Below, one piece after another: positions 18,426 to 26,971 of a DNA stretch of 64,000 bases. The stretch's first letter is position 1. Each line of letters begins with the position of its first letter. The stretch is taken from positions 62,001 through 126,000 of the forward strand of contig NZ_JODR01000002.1 in NCBI RefSeq assembly GCF_000725885.1, given 5' to 3'. Position numbers and translations under genes: made by a program. Source of the DNA: Streptomyces albus subsp. albus. Lineage in GTDB: Bacteria; Actinomycetota; Actinomycetes; Streptomycetales; Streptomycetaceae. The notes beneath the pieces are model-generated. The model saw only the letters and a program-made list of their open reading frames with translations. It was not told the DNA's origin and did not search any database.

Positions 18426-18646
18426 TCCCCTCCGCGCGCCGCGCCCCCGTGACCCCGCTCCCTCATCCGCCCGCCGGGCCGATGCCGGGGCGGGGTCCGG
18501 CACATGCGGCCTCTTCCTCTTCCTCCGTCTCCCCCTTCTCCGTGCCCTGCCCGCGCCCGCGCAGTGGCCGGGAGGGGCCACAAGCCGCTCTGTGGCCGGG
18601 TTTTCGCGTGCCCTTCCCAGGGGGAGGGTTTCCCCCCGGCCGAAGT

Positions 18647-18687
18647 TTCAACAAACTGTTGACTCACCCCCAGGGCCTCCATACGCT
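18647..18687 (+). promoter_or_regulatory. Catalase promoter with shared purine-type operator
   Basis: TTCAACAAACTGTTGAC (18647-18663) holds the palindrome TCAACA-AAC-TGTTGA and overlaps the -35 box TTGACT (18659-18664). A 17-base spacer and the -10 TACGCT (18682-18687) follow. The 17-base operator is identical to the one at the uricase operon, in the same register relative to the -35 box. Confidence 0.8.
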
Positions 18688-18694
18688 CCATCAT

Positions 18695-18712
18695 GCGGAA
18701 ACTGTTTTCCGC
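18695..18712. promoter_or_regulatory. Second palindrome in the catalase leader
   Basis: GCGGAAACTGTTTTCCGC is a perfect 7-4-7 inverted repeat just downstream of the expected transcription start and 25 bases before the ATG. It shares the core AAACTGTT with the upstream operator, so it may be a second or accessory site. Confidence 0.5.
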
Positions 18713-18737
18713 GAATCACGCCCCAGGAAGGTCGTCC

Positions 18738-20204
18738 ATGTCGAAGTCGTCGAAGCCCACGCTGACCACCGAGGCGGGTGCACCCGTCGCCGACAACCAG
18801 AACTCCACCTCCGCCGGCATCGGTGGCCCGCTGCTCCTCCAGGACCAGCACCTCCTGGAGAAGCTGGCGCGGTTCAACCGGGAGCGCATTCCGGAGCGTG
18901 TGGTGCACGCCCGCGGCTCCGGCGCCCACGGCTACTTCGAGGTGACGGACGACGTCAGCGCCTACACCCGCGCCCACTTCCTCGGCGAGGTCGGCCGGCG
19001 CACCGAGACGTTCGCCCGCTTCTCCACCGTCGCCGACAGCCTCGGCGGCCCCGACGCGGCCCGCGACCCGCGCGGCTTCGCCCTGAAGTTCTACACCGAG
19101 GAGGGCAACTACGACCTCGTCGGCAACAACACCCCGGTCTTCTTCATCAAGGACCCGCTGAAGTTCCCCGACTTCATCCACTCCCAAAAGCGCGACCCGT
19201 TCACCGGCAAGCAGGAGCCGGACAACGTCTGGGACTTCTGGGCCCACTCCCCCGAGGCCACCCACCAGGTCACCTGGCTGATGGGCGACCGCGGCATCCC
19301 CGCCTCCTACCGCCACATGAACGGCTACGGTTCGCACACCTACCAGTGGACCAACGCCGAGGGCGAGGCGTTCTTCGTCAAGTACCACTTCAAGACCAAC
19401 CAGGGCATCCGCTGCCTGTCCAGCGAGCAGGCCGCCGAGCTGTGCGGCACCGACCCCAACAGCCACCAGACCGATCTGCTCCAGTCCATCGAGCGCGGCG
19501 TCTTCCCCTCCTGGACGCTGTACGTGCAGATCATGCCCGCCGCCGAGGCCGCCGACTACCGCTTCAACCCGTTCGACCTCACCAAGGTGTGGCCGCACAA
19601 GGACTACCCGCTCCAGCGGGTCGGCCGCCTGGTGCTCGACCGCAACCCGGACAACGTCTTCGCCGAGGTGGAGCAGGCCGCCTTCTCGCCGAACAACTTC
19701 GTGCCCGGCATCGGCCCCTCGCCCGACAAGATGCTCCAGGGCCGGCTGTTCGCCTACGCGGACGCGCACCGCTACCGGCTGGGCGTCAACCACACCCAGC
19801 TCCCGGTCAACGCGCCGAAGGCCACCACCGCCAGCAACTACGGCCGGGACGGCTTCATGGCCACCAACCGCTACGACCGGCACGCCAAAAACTACGAGCC
19901 CAACTCCTACGGCGGCCCCGTCGAGACCGGGCTCCCGCTCTCGGCACCGCAGCCGGTCAGCGGCTACTGGGGCACCCACGAGGCGCCCGCGCACACCAAG
20001 GACGACGACTTCTTCCAGGCCGGCGAGCTGTTCCGGCTGATGTCGGCCGAGGAGAAGGACCGCCTGATCGCCAACATCGCGGGCGGGCTTGCGCAGGTGT
20101 CGCGTGAGGACGTCATCGAGAAGAACATCGCCCACTTCCGCGCGGCCGACCCCGAGTACGGGCGGCGCGTCGAAGAGGCGGTGCGCGAGCTCCAGGAGGG
20201 CTGA
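18738..20204 (+). CDS. katA: Monofunctional haem catalase
   Basis: A 488-residue catalase of the small-subunit type, starting at ATG 18738 behind AGGAAGG. The frame opens 45 bases earlier, but that stretch is leader. The distal His motif is [14 protein letters not shown] near residue 60, the Asn region is [11 protein letters not shown] near residue 130, and the proximal Tyr is in [14 protein letters not shown] near residue 340. It decomposes H2O2. Its position after gcl and its operator, shared with uricase, suggest it disposes of the peroxide from urate oxidation. Confidence 0.95.
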   Translation: MSKSSKPTLTTEAGAPVADNQNSTSAGIGGPLLLQDQHLLEKLARFNRERIPERVVHARGSGAHGYFEVTDDVSAYTRAHFLGEVGRRTETFARFSTVADSLGGPDAARDPRGFALKFYTEEGNYDLVGNNTPVFFIKDPLKFPDFIHSQKRDPFTGKQEPDNVWDFWAHSPEATHQVTWLMGDRGIPASYRHMNGYGSHTYQWTNAEGEAFFVKYHFKTNQGIRCLSSEQAAELCGTDPNSHQTDLLQSIERGVFPSWTLYVQIMPAAEAADYRFNPFDLTKVWPHKDYPLQRVGRLVLDRNPDNVFAEVEQAAFSPNNFVPGIGPSPDKMLQGRLFAYADAHRYRLGVNHTQLPVNAPKATTASNYGRDGFMATNRYDRHAKNYEPNSYGGPVETGLPLSAPQPVSGYWGTHEAPAHTKDDDFFQAGELFRLMSAEEKDRLIANIAGGLAQVSREDVIEKNIAHFRAADPEYGRRVEEAVRELQEG

Positions 20205-20215
20205 GCGCCCCGGTG

Positions 20216-20234
20216 CGGGGGCCCGGCGCCCCCG
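20216..20234 (+). terminator. Short hairpin after catalase
   Basis: CGGGGGC pairs with GCCCCCG around a five-base loop, 12 bases after the catalase stop. It is short and has no T-tract. The remaining 250 bases up to the next gene show no further element I can name. Confidence 0.45.
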
Positions 20235-20485
20235 TACGCAGCCGCGCGATGAGCGGCGTACCGGGCCGATTGGGAGGTCGGCCCGTGCGCGCCCCCGTGC
20301 GGGACGGTCCGGTTGATGAGGGGTGGCCGTCCCGCGCGGGGGCATCTTCATGCCATCCTCCCCCCTGGACGCAAGGCCGGGCCACCGCCCCCTTCGAAAA
20401 ACCCGGGCGGTCGGCGACGATGGGGACCACCGGTGCGCTCACCCGGACCGCGCACCACCTCACGAGTCCTGCCAGGAGCCGAACG

Positions 20486-21211
20486 ATGGCCGACAGTGTG
20501 CTGGTGCGCTGCCCCGTGTGCCGGCGCGAGCACCACTACGCCCCGCCCGTCTACCCGTGCGGCTGCGGCGCCCCGGTCGCGCTGCCCCTGCTCACCTCCG
20601 TCGCCGCCACCCAGGTACGGCACCGCACCTGGGCCGGCTCGTGGATCTCCGTACGGTGTCCGGCGTGCGGGCGCGTCGACGAATGGCCGCAGCCCGAACT
20701 CGGGTGCGGCTGCGGCACCACCCTGCGGGTGCCCGTGGCACGCGAGCCCGCCGACGACGCTCCCGCGCCCGTGCGGCGGCAGCCCGCGGCGGAGGGGCTG
20801 GCCGCCGCTCCGCCCCGGCAGCCGGTGCCGCGGCCACCGTTCCGGCCCGTCACCATCCGCACAGCGCAGGACGCGCGGCGCGCCGCCGCTGAGTATCTGC
20901 GGTGGCTCGGGTTCGAGCAGGTGCAGGTCGCCGCGCGTACGCCCGCCTCCGGGATCGACGTGCGGGGCACCGGTGTGCTGGCCCATGTCGATCCCTCCAC
21001 CGCACCGGCCGGGCTGCGGGCGGTCGAGACGCTGTGGCTGAACGGGCTCAACGACTCGGCCGAGGCCGTGTGTTTCGCCCTCGCCGGGTACGCGCCCGAG
21101 GCGCGGGAGCGGGCCGACGAGCTGGCGCTCCCGCTGTTCGTCCTCGACCTGACCGGCACGCCGAGCCCCGTCAACGACGCGGCCCACCACCTGCTGCGCA
21201 CCCGGCGGTAG
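20486..21211 (+). CDS. Zinc-ribbon protein with a restriction-endonuclease-like C-terminal domain
   Basis: A protein of 241 residues from ATG 20486 with AGGAG eight bases upstream. The N-terminal 85 residues hold two Cys-rich knuckles, CPVCRREHHY/CGCG and CPACGR/CGCG, likely two zinc ribbons. A Pro/Arg-rich linker follows. The C-terminal 110 residues (DARRAAAEYLRWLGFEQVQV, GIDVRGTGVLAHVDPS) resemble the Mrr-like fold used for DNA binding or cleavage. The usual catalytic QxK is not evident: AHVDPS occupies that strand. Function unknown; nucleic-acid binding is a reasonable guess. Confidence 0.6.
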   Translation: MADSVLVRCPVCRREHHYAPPVYPCGCGAPVALPLLTSVAATQVRHRTWAGSWISVRCPACGRVDEWPQPELGCGCGTTLRVPVAREPADDAPAPVRRQPAAEGLAAAPPRQPVPRPPFRPVTIRTAQDARRAAAEYLRWLGFEQVQVAARTPASGIDVRGTGVLAHVDPSTAPAGLRAVETLWLNGLNDSAEAVCFALAGYAPEARERADELALPLFVLDLTGTPSPVNDAAHHLLRTRR

Positions 21212-21220
21212 GCGCCCGGC

Positions 21221-22906
21221 TCAGCGGTCGCGGTACTCGGTGCCCGGCTCCCCCGACTCCCCCGCGGCGTGGGCCCGCAGCTCGACGCGGCGGATCTTCC
21301 CGGAGATCGTCTTGGGCAGCTGTGCGAACTCCACGACGCGCACCCGCTTGTAGGGCGCCAGCCGCTCCCGGCAGTGCGCGAACAGCGCCCGCGCGGTCTC
21401 CTCACCGGCCGGGTGGCCGTCCGCGAGGACCACGTACGCCTTGGGCACGGCGAGCCGCACCGGGTCGGGCGAGGGCACCACCGCGGCCTCGGCGACGGCC
21501 TCGTGCTCCAGCAGCACGCTCTCCACCTCGAACGGGGAGATCTTGTAGTCGCTGGCCTTGAACACATCGTCCGAGCGGCCCACGTAGGTCAGGTAGCCGT
21601 CCGCGTCGCGGGAGCCGATGTCGCCGGTGCGGTAGTAACCGCCCGCCATGGCCTGCGCGGTGCGCTCCTCGTCGCCGTGGTACCCGCGCATCAGACCGAC
21701 GGGGGCCGCGGACAGGTCCAGGCAGATCTCCCCCTCGTCGACGCCGGGCTCGCCGGTGACGGGGTCGAGCAGGGTGACGTCGAACCCGGGCGTGGGCCGG
21801 CCCATGGAGCCGGGCTTGAGCGCCTGGCCGGGGGTGTTGGCGACCTGGACGGCGGTCTCGGTCTGGCCGAAGCCGTCGCGGATGGTCACCCCCCACACGC
21901 GGCGCACGTGCTCGATGACCTCCGGGTTGAGCGGTTCACCGGCGGCAACGACCTCGCGCGGTACGGCGGACAGCCGGCTCAGATCGGCCTGGATGAGCAT
22001 GCGCCAGACGGTTGGCGGCGCGCAGAAGCTGGTGACGCGGGCGCGCTCCATCTCCGTCATGAGGCGGGCGGCGTCGAACCGGGTGTAGTTGTGGATGAAG
22101 ATCGTCGCCTCGGCGTTCCACGGCGCGAAGAAGTTCGACCAGGCGTGCTTGGCCCAGCCCGGCGAGGAGATGTTGAGGTGCACGTCGCCGGGGCGCAGGC
22201 CGATCCAGTACATGGTGGCCAGATGCCCGACGGGATAGGAGACGTGTGTGTGCTCGACCAGCTTGGGCAGCGCGGTCGTTCCACTGGTGAAGTACAGCAG
22301 CAGCGTGTCGTCGGCGCGGGTGACGCCCTGCGGGTCGAAGGCGGTGCCGGCCTGCCGACTCTCCTCGTAGGCCAGCCAACCGGCCGGGGGTTCGCCCGCG
22401 CAGCCCACGGCGATCCGGGTGTAGTCGCCGTCCACGTCGGTGAACTTGCCGGTGTCGGCCGCGCGGACGACGACGTGCCGGGCCCGGCCGCGGGCAATGC
22501 GGTCGGCCAGGTCGCGCGGGCCCAGCTGCGGGGTGGCAGGGATGACGACGGCCCGCAGCTTCATCGCCGCCAGCAGCGTCTCCCACAGTTCCACCTGGTT
22601 GCCGAGCATCACCACGACGCGGTCGCCGGGCGCCACGCCCTTGTCCCGCAGCCAGTTCGCCACCTGGTCGGAGCGGGTGCGCATCCCGTCGAAGGTGACG
22701 CGGCACTCGGTGCCGTCCTCCTCCACGATGTGCAGCGCCGTACGGTCGTTGCCCTCGGCGATCCGGTCGAACCAGTCCAGCGCCCAGTTGAAGTGCTCGG
22801 GCCGCGGCCAGCTGAAGGCGGCACGCGCGGCCTCGTAGTCCGTCCGGTGGCGCAGCAGCGTGTCGCGCGCGGCGCGGAACTCTTCGGTGGGCGTCGACGG
22901 GATCAT
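21221..22906 (-). CDS. Acyl-CoA synthetase (AMP-forming, medium-chain type)
   Basis: A protein of 561 residues from ATG 22906 with AGGAG six bases upstream. Adenylation motifs appear in order: LLLYFTSGTTALPKLVEHTH near residue 195 (P-loop), DGFGQTET near residue 345, YRTGDIGSRDADGYLTYVGRSDDVFKASDYK in pieces (YRTGDIG; GRSDDVFKAS) near residue 420, and the catalytic Lys in PKTISGKIRR near residue 540. It activates a carboxylic acid to its CoA thioester. The overall pattern resembles the ACSM medium-chain or benzoate group; the exact acid is unknown. It is convergent with the zinc-ribbon gene, nine bases apart. Confidence 0.9.
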   Translation of the reverse strand: MIPSTPTEEFRAARDTLLRHRTDYEAARAAFSWPRPEHFNWALDWFDRIAEGNDRTALHIVEEDGTECRVTFDGMRTRSDQVANWLRDKGVAPGDRVVVMLGNQVELWETLLAAMKLRAVVIPATPQLGPRDLADRIARGRARHVVVRAADTGKFTDVDGDYTRIAVGCAGEPPAGWLAYEESRQAGTAFDPQGVTRADDTLLLYFTSGTTALPKLVEHTHVSYPVGHLATMYWIGLRPGDVHLNISSPGWAKHAWSNFFAPWNAEATIFIHNYTRFDAARLMTEMERARVTSFCAPPTVWRMLIQADLSRLSAVPREVVAAGEPLNPEVIEHVRRVWGVTIRDGFGQTETAVQVANTPGQALKPGSMGRPTPGFDVTLLDPVTGEPGVDEGEICLDLSAAPVGLMRGYHGDEERTAQAMAGGYYRTGDIGSRDADGYLTYVGRSDDVFKASDYKISPFEVESVLLEHEAVAEAAVVPSPDPVRLAVPKAYVVLADGHPAGEETARALFAHCRERLAPYKRVRVVEFAQLPKTISGKIRRVELRAHAAGESGEPGTEYRDR

Positions 22907-23032
22907 GTGCGTCTCCTGGTCAGCGGCGTGCCGGCAGTGCTGGGTGCCCATCGTGTACGGACTGCCGCGCGCGCACCACCCCCGGGCGGGGGCTCGCCCT
23001 GTTCCGGAGGCGGATGCGGCATCATCAAGGAT

Positions 23033-24046
23033 GTGTACACGGGGGCCACCACGCGTCCGGGCCGGGACGCGACAGACGACGTACCGGCGGGACGGCGCCG
23101 CCGGCACCGTTTCACGGCGGTGCTGTGCGCGCTCACGCTGCTGGGCCTCACCGTTGTGCTGGGGTTCCGGGCGGCCGACGAGGACGGCCCCACACCGGTG
23201 CCGCAGCTGCTGGCGTTCCTGCCGTGGTTCCTGGTCCCGGCGTGGCTGGCGCTGCTGGTCGCCGCTCTGGCCAGGCGCTGGCTGCTGTTGTGCTGGGCGC
23301 TCGTCGTCCTCGCGGGCACCGGCTGGTTCCTGCGGCCGTACGGCCCACCGGCACCACAGGGTGCGGCGACCCGGCCGCCCGAGACGCAGTTCCGCATCCT
23401 GACGGCCAATCTGAAGTACGGCGCGGCCACCGCGGATCTGGTGGCGACGGTGCGCCGCGAACGCCCGCAGGTCGTGGCCGTGCAGGAGTGCGACTTCACG
23501 TGCACGGCGGCGCTGGACAGCCCGGCACTGCGCGAGGAGTACCCGCACCGGGTCGTGGCGGGGGTGGACGGGGGCGCGCGGGGCTCGGCGCTGCTCAGCG
23601 TCTATCCGCTGCACGAGCAGGCCGGGGTGCGCGGCCGGCTGGCGATGCCCGGTGCCGTCGCCGACGTCCACGGCCACCGCATCGCCCTCCAGATCGCGCA
23701 CCCGATGCCCCCGCTGCCCGGCGACACCGCGACCTGGCGGCGGGAGCTGGGCAGGCTGCGCGCGTACGCGGCGGCCCGCCGGCTGCCGACGCTGATCGCG
23801 GGCGACTTCAACTCCTCGCAGGACCACGCCGCCTTCCGCGCCGTGCTGCGGACCGGCATGCACGACGCGGCCCGCATGCTGGGCAACTCGCGGGCCCCGA
23901 CCTGGCCTGCCCGCACCACCCCGGTCCTGGGGGCGCAGATCGACCATGTGCTGCTCAGCCGGGAGCTGGTGCCGGTGGACGGCACGTTCCTGAAACTGGC
24001 CGGCAGCGACCACCGGGCGCTGCTGGTGAACGTGAAGCTGTTCTGA
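23033..24046 (+). CDS. Membrane-anchored endonuclease/exonuclease/phosphatase family protein
   Basis: A protein of about 337 residues; the GTG at 23033 is the best start but its AAGG is very close, so the N-terminus is uncertain. Three membrane spans lie near residues 24-42, 55-78 and 80-98. The catalytic domain then shows ILTANLKYG, QECDFTCTAAL, AGDFNSSQDH, QIDHVLLS and the terminal SDHRALLV, the complete set for Mg-dependent phosphodiesterase chemistry on the outer face. The actual substrate, DNA or a phospholipid, is unknown. It is divergent from the acyl-CoA synthetase. Confidence 0.88.
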   Translation: MYTGATTRPGRDATDDVPAGRRRRHRFTAVLCALTLLGLTVVLGFRAADEDGPTPVPQLLAFLPWFLVPAWLALLVAALARRWLLLCWALVVLAGTGWFLRPYGPPAPQGAATRPPETQFRILTANLKYGAATADLVATVRRERPQVVAVQECDFTCTAALDSPALREEYPHRVVAGVDGGARGSALLSVYPLHEQAGVRGRLAMPGAVADVHGHRIALQIAHPMPPLPGDTATWRRELGRLRAYAAARRLPTLIAGDFNSSQDHAAFRAVLRTGMHDAARMLGNSRAPTWPARTTPVLGAQIDHVLLSRELVPVDGTFLKLAGSDHRALLVNVKLF

Positions 24047-24076
24047 ACGGGCGCCCCGGCGGCGGGGCCCGCCCGT
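24047..24076. terminator. Bidirectional hairpin between convergent genes
   Basis: ACGGGC-GCCCCG at 24047 pairs with CGGGGC-CCGCCCGT ending at 24076, with a one- to two-base bulge, between the EEP gene and xdhC. Confidence 0.55.
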
Positions 24077-24088
24077 ACGCCGTGCGGG

Positions 24089-25252
24089 TCAGCCGGCGGC
24101 TCTGCCGGTGCCGCCGCCGATCGCGGCGGGCGCCGAACCGTGGTCGTGGTGGATGGGGGTGTGGGCGCCGTTGAGCGGGACGCCGCTGCCGCCGTGCCGT
24201 ACCGCGACGATCTCCGCGGCGATGGACAGCGCCGTCTCCTCCGGGGAGCGGGCGCCCAGGTCGAGCCCGATGGGCGAGCGCAGCGGGGCCAGTTCCAGCG
24301 GCGTCAGCCCGGCCTCACGCAGCCGCGCGAGCCGGTCCAGATGGGTGCGGCGGGAGCCCATGGCGCCGACGTAGGCCACCGGCAGCCGCAGGGCCCGCTC
24401 CAGCAGCGGCACGTCGAACTTGGCGTCGTGGGTGAGGACGCAGATGACGGTGCGCGTATCCAGTTCCTGACCGTCGAGGTAGCGGTGCGGCCAGTCGACG
24501 ACGACCTCGTCGGCGTCGGGGAAGCGGCTGCGGGTGGCGAAGACCGGGCGGGCGTCGCATACGGTCACGTGGTAGCCGAGGAACTTGCCGACGCGCACCA
24601 GGGCGGCGGCGAAGTCGATGGCGCCGAAGACCAGCATCCGCGGCGGCGGCACGCTGGATTCGACCAGCAGGGTCACCGGCTGCCCGCACATGCTGCCGTC
24701 CGCGCCGACGGTGACGGTGCCGGTGCGGCCGGCCTGGAGCAGGGCGCGGCCCTCCGCGGCGGCGGTGGCGTCGAGCTGCGGGGCGCCGCCGAGGGTGCCG
24801 TGCGGCTCGGCGCCGGCGTCCAGCCACAGGGCGCCGCCCAGCAGTTCGCCGGGGCCCTCGACGATCCTCACGAGCGCCGCGGTACGGCCCTCGCCGGCCT
24901 CGGCGGCGACACGTGCGAACGCCTGCCGGGCGGGACTGCCGGCGCGGGCGGGGGTGACCAGGATGTCGATGATGCCGCCGCAGGTGAGGCCGACGGCGAA
25001 GGCGTCCTCGTCGCTGTAGCCGAAGGTCTGCCGGACACTCTCGCCCGATTCCAGCGCCTCCTGGCACAGTTCGTAGACGGCGCCTTCGACACAGCCGCCG
25101 CTGACGCTGCCGACGGCTTCCCCGTCGGCGTCCACGGCCAGCGCGGCACCCACCTGGCGCGGGGCGCTGTTGCTGACGCCGACGACGGTGGCGACGGCGA
25201 AGTCCCGCCCCTCCCGACACCAGCGGTGCAGCTCGGCTGCGATGTCCAGCAT
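24089..25252 (-). CDS. xdhC: XdhC/CoxI family molybdenum hydroxylase maturation factor
   Basis: A protein of 387 residues from ATG 25252 with GAGGAG seven bases upstream. The N-terminal half carries the paired motifs SVSGGCVEGAVYELCQEAL near residue 50 and LTCGGIIDILV near residue 90, with the Cys residues that handle the molybdenum cofactor. The C-terminal half is a Rossmann fold (LVFGAIDFAAALVRVGKFLGYHVTVCDARP, read in pieces). XdhC proteins bind the cofactor, support its sulfuration and deliver it to xanthine dehydrogenase, which is encoded upstream on the same strand beyond a purine permease. Confidence 0.93.
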   Translation of the reverse strand: MLDIAAELHRWCREGRDFAVATVVGVSNSAPRQVGAALAVDADGEAVGSVSGGCVEGAVYELCQEALESGESVRQTFGYSDEDAFAVGLTCGGIIDILVTPARAGSPARQAFARVAAEAGEGRTAALVRIVEGPGELLGGALWLDAGAEPHGTLGGAPQLDATAAAEGRALLQAGRTGTVTVGADGSMCGQPVTLLVESSVPPPRMLVFGAIDFAAALVRVGKFLGYHVTVCDARPVFATRSRFPDADEVVVDWPHRYLDGQELDTRTVICVLTHDAKFDVPLLERALRLPVAYVGAMGSRRTHLDRLARLREAGLTPLELAPLRSPIGLDLGARSPEETALSIAAEIVAVRHGGSGVPLNGAHTPIHHDHGSAPAAIGGGTGRAAG

Positions 25253-25348
25253 GTGCGTTCTCCTCGGCGGTGACGGGCCTGACGGGAGCGGGAACGGCCC
25301 AGGTAGCCGCACCCGCTCCCGCCTCGGCCGACGGTGACGGCCGGAGGG

Positions 25349-26830
25349 CTACGCGGCCCCCAGCCACTGCTCTATCGGATCGAGTGCGAAGTAGGCCAGG
25401 AAGACGACTCCCAGCACCCACATCAACCATCCGGGTTCACGGAACTTTCCCTGGACGGCCTTGATCAGCACATAGGCGATGACGCCCGCGCCGATACCGG
25501 CGGTGATGGAGTAGGCGAAGGGCATCAGCACGGTCGTCAGGAAGACCGGTATCGAGGTGGCCGGGTCGGTCCAGTCGATGTGCATCGCGTTGGTGATCAT
25601 CATGGATCCGATGACGACCAGCGCGGCTGCCGCCACCTGCGGGGGGATCATCTGCGCGAGCGGCGTGAAGAACAGACAGAGGGCGAAGCCGAGGCCGGTG
25701 ATCACACTGGCGAAGCCGGTGCGCGCACCGTCGCCGACGCCCGCGGTGGACTCGACGAACACCGTCTGTCCGGAGGAGCCGGCCAGGCCGCCCATGACGC
25801 CGCCGGCACCGTCGATGGCCAGTGCCTTGGCGAGGCCGGGCATGCGGCCGTCCTTGTCGGCGAGGCCGGCCTGCTGGCCGATGCCGATGATGGTGCCGAT
25901 CGCGTCGAAGAACCCGGCCAGGACCAGGGTGAAGACGATGACACCGATGGAGATGGCTCCCACGTCGCCCAGGCCCTTGAAGGAGACGGAGCCGAAGAGC
26001 CCGAAGTCGGGGGTGCTGACCAGGGAGCCGGGCAGTTCGGGTGCGTTGTGGCCGCCCCAGTCCTTCTTGTCGAGTCCGGCGAACTGGTGGACGAGCCCGG
26101 CGAAGACAGTGCCGCCCACGATGCCGATGAGGATGGCGCCGGGCACCTTGCGGGCCTGGAGCGCGAAGATCAGCAGCACGGTGAGGGAGAAGCACAGCAC
26201 GGGCCAGCCGGTGAGCATCTCCTTGGTGCCGAGCTGGATGGGTTTGACGCCCGGCAGGCCGCCGGGGCCGCCGGTCGAGGTGACGAAGCCGGCCTGGACG
26301 AGCCCGAGCAGACAGACGAACAGTCCGATGCCCATGGTGATGGCGTGCTTGAGCGCCATGGGTATCGCGTTCATGATGAGTTCGCGGAGTCCGGTGACGA
26401 CCAGCAGGATGATCACGGCGCCGTAGATGACGCACATGGCCCAGGCGTTGCCCCAGGTCATCTCGGGCGCGACTTGCGTGGCCATGACAGCGGAAACGCT
26501 GAGGCCCGCCGCCATGGCCAGCGGCACATTGCCGACGAAGCCCATCACCAGGGTCGTCACCGCGGCGGCCAGGGCCGTCGCCGTGGTGACCTGCCCGCCG
26601 TCCAGCCGGTGCCCGGTGGCGTCGGGCACCGAGAGGATCACCGGGTTGAGCAGGACGATGTAGGCCATCGCCATGAAGGTGGTGATACCGCCGCGCACCT
26701 CCTGGCCGTAGGACGACCCTCTGTCGGAGATGTGGAAGTACCGGTCGAGCCACGAGCGCCCGGCGGGGATGCGCGAGCCGCCGCCCGCGTCCTCCGCCGA
26801 CGTCGTCGGCTCCACTTTCGCGTGGGTCAT
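25349..26830 (-). CDS. AzgA-type hypoxanthine/adenine/guanine permease (NCS2)
   Basis: A 493-residue membrane protein with about 13 spans. ATG 26830 is preferred (GGGAG eight bases ahead) over a TTG five codons upstream. Recognisable AzgA-type features are EVRGGITTFMAMAYIVLLNP at the first span, GFFDAIGTIIGIGQQAGL near residue 310 and SSGQTVFVESTAGVGDGARTG near residue 355. It imports purine bases with protons. It lies between xanthine dehydrogenase and its maturation factor on one strand, so it probably feeds hypoxanthine or guanine into that pathway. Confidence 0.92.
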   Translation of the reverse strand: MTHAKVEPTTSAEDAGGGSRIPAGRSWLDRYFHISDRGSSYGQEVRGGITTFMAMAYIVLLNPVILSVPDATGHRLDGGQVTTATALAAAVTTLVMGFVGNVPLAMAAGLSVSAVMATQVAPEMTWGNAWAMCVIYGAVIILLVVTGLRELIMNAIPMALKHAITMGIGLFVCLLGLVQAGFVTSTGGPGGLPGVKPIQLGTKEMLTGWPVLCFSLTVLLIFALQARKVPGAILIGIVGGTVFAGLVHQFAGLDKKDWGGHNAPELPGSLVSTPDFGLFGSVSFKGLGDVGAISIGVIVFTLVLAGFFDAIGTIIGIGQQAGLADKDGRMPGLAKALAIDGAGGVMGGLAGSSGQTVFVESTAGVGDGARTGFASVITGLGFALCLFFTPLAQMIPPQVAAAALVVIGSMMITNAMHIDWTDPATSIPVFLTTVLMPFAYSITAGIGAGVIAYVLIKAVQGKFREPGWLMWVLGVVFLAYFALDPIEQWLGAA

Positions 26831-26923
26831 TGTGCTGACTCCCAAGGTTCATAGGGGCACCCCGGCGGACACCGAGGATTTGGGAAGCAAGACCCGGGGG
26901 ACGGCCCGCGCCAGTTTTTGCGG

Positions 26924-26963
26924 CTCCCGCCCGCCCGGAGGGCTGGCTCCGGGCGGGCGGGAG
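26924..26963 (-). terminator. Terminator of the xanthine dehydrogenase operon
   Basis: A perfect 17-bp stem (CTCCCGCCCGCCCGGAG with its complement) around a six-base loop, eight bases past the stop of the large subunit gene. No T-tract follows on the minus strand. Confidence 0.65.
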
Positions 26964-26971
26964 AAGAGGGA

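Noticed and set aside
21269..23032. A long N-terminal extension (about 590 codons) of the EEP family protein
   Set aside because: It is antisense to the acyl-CoA synthetase and has low-complexity composition; the membrane spans of the real protein begin only after 23033.
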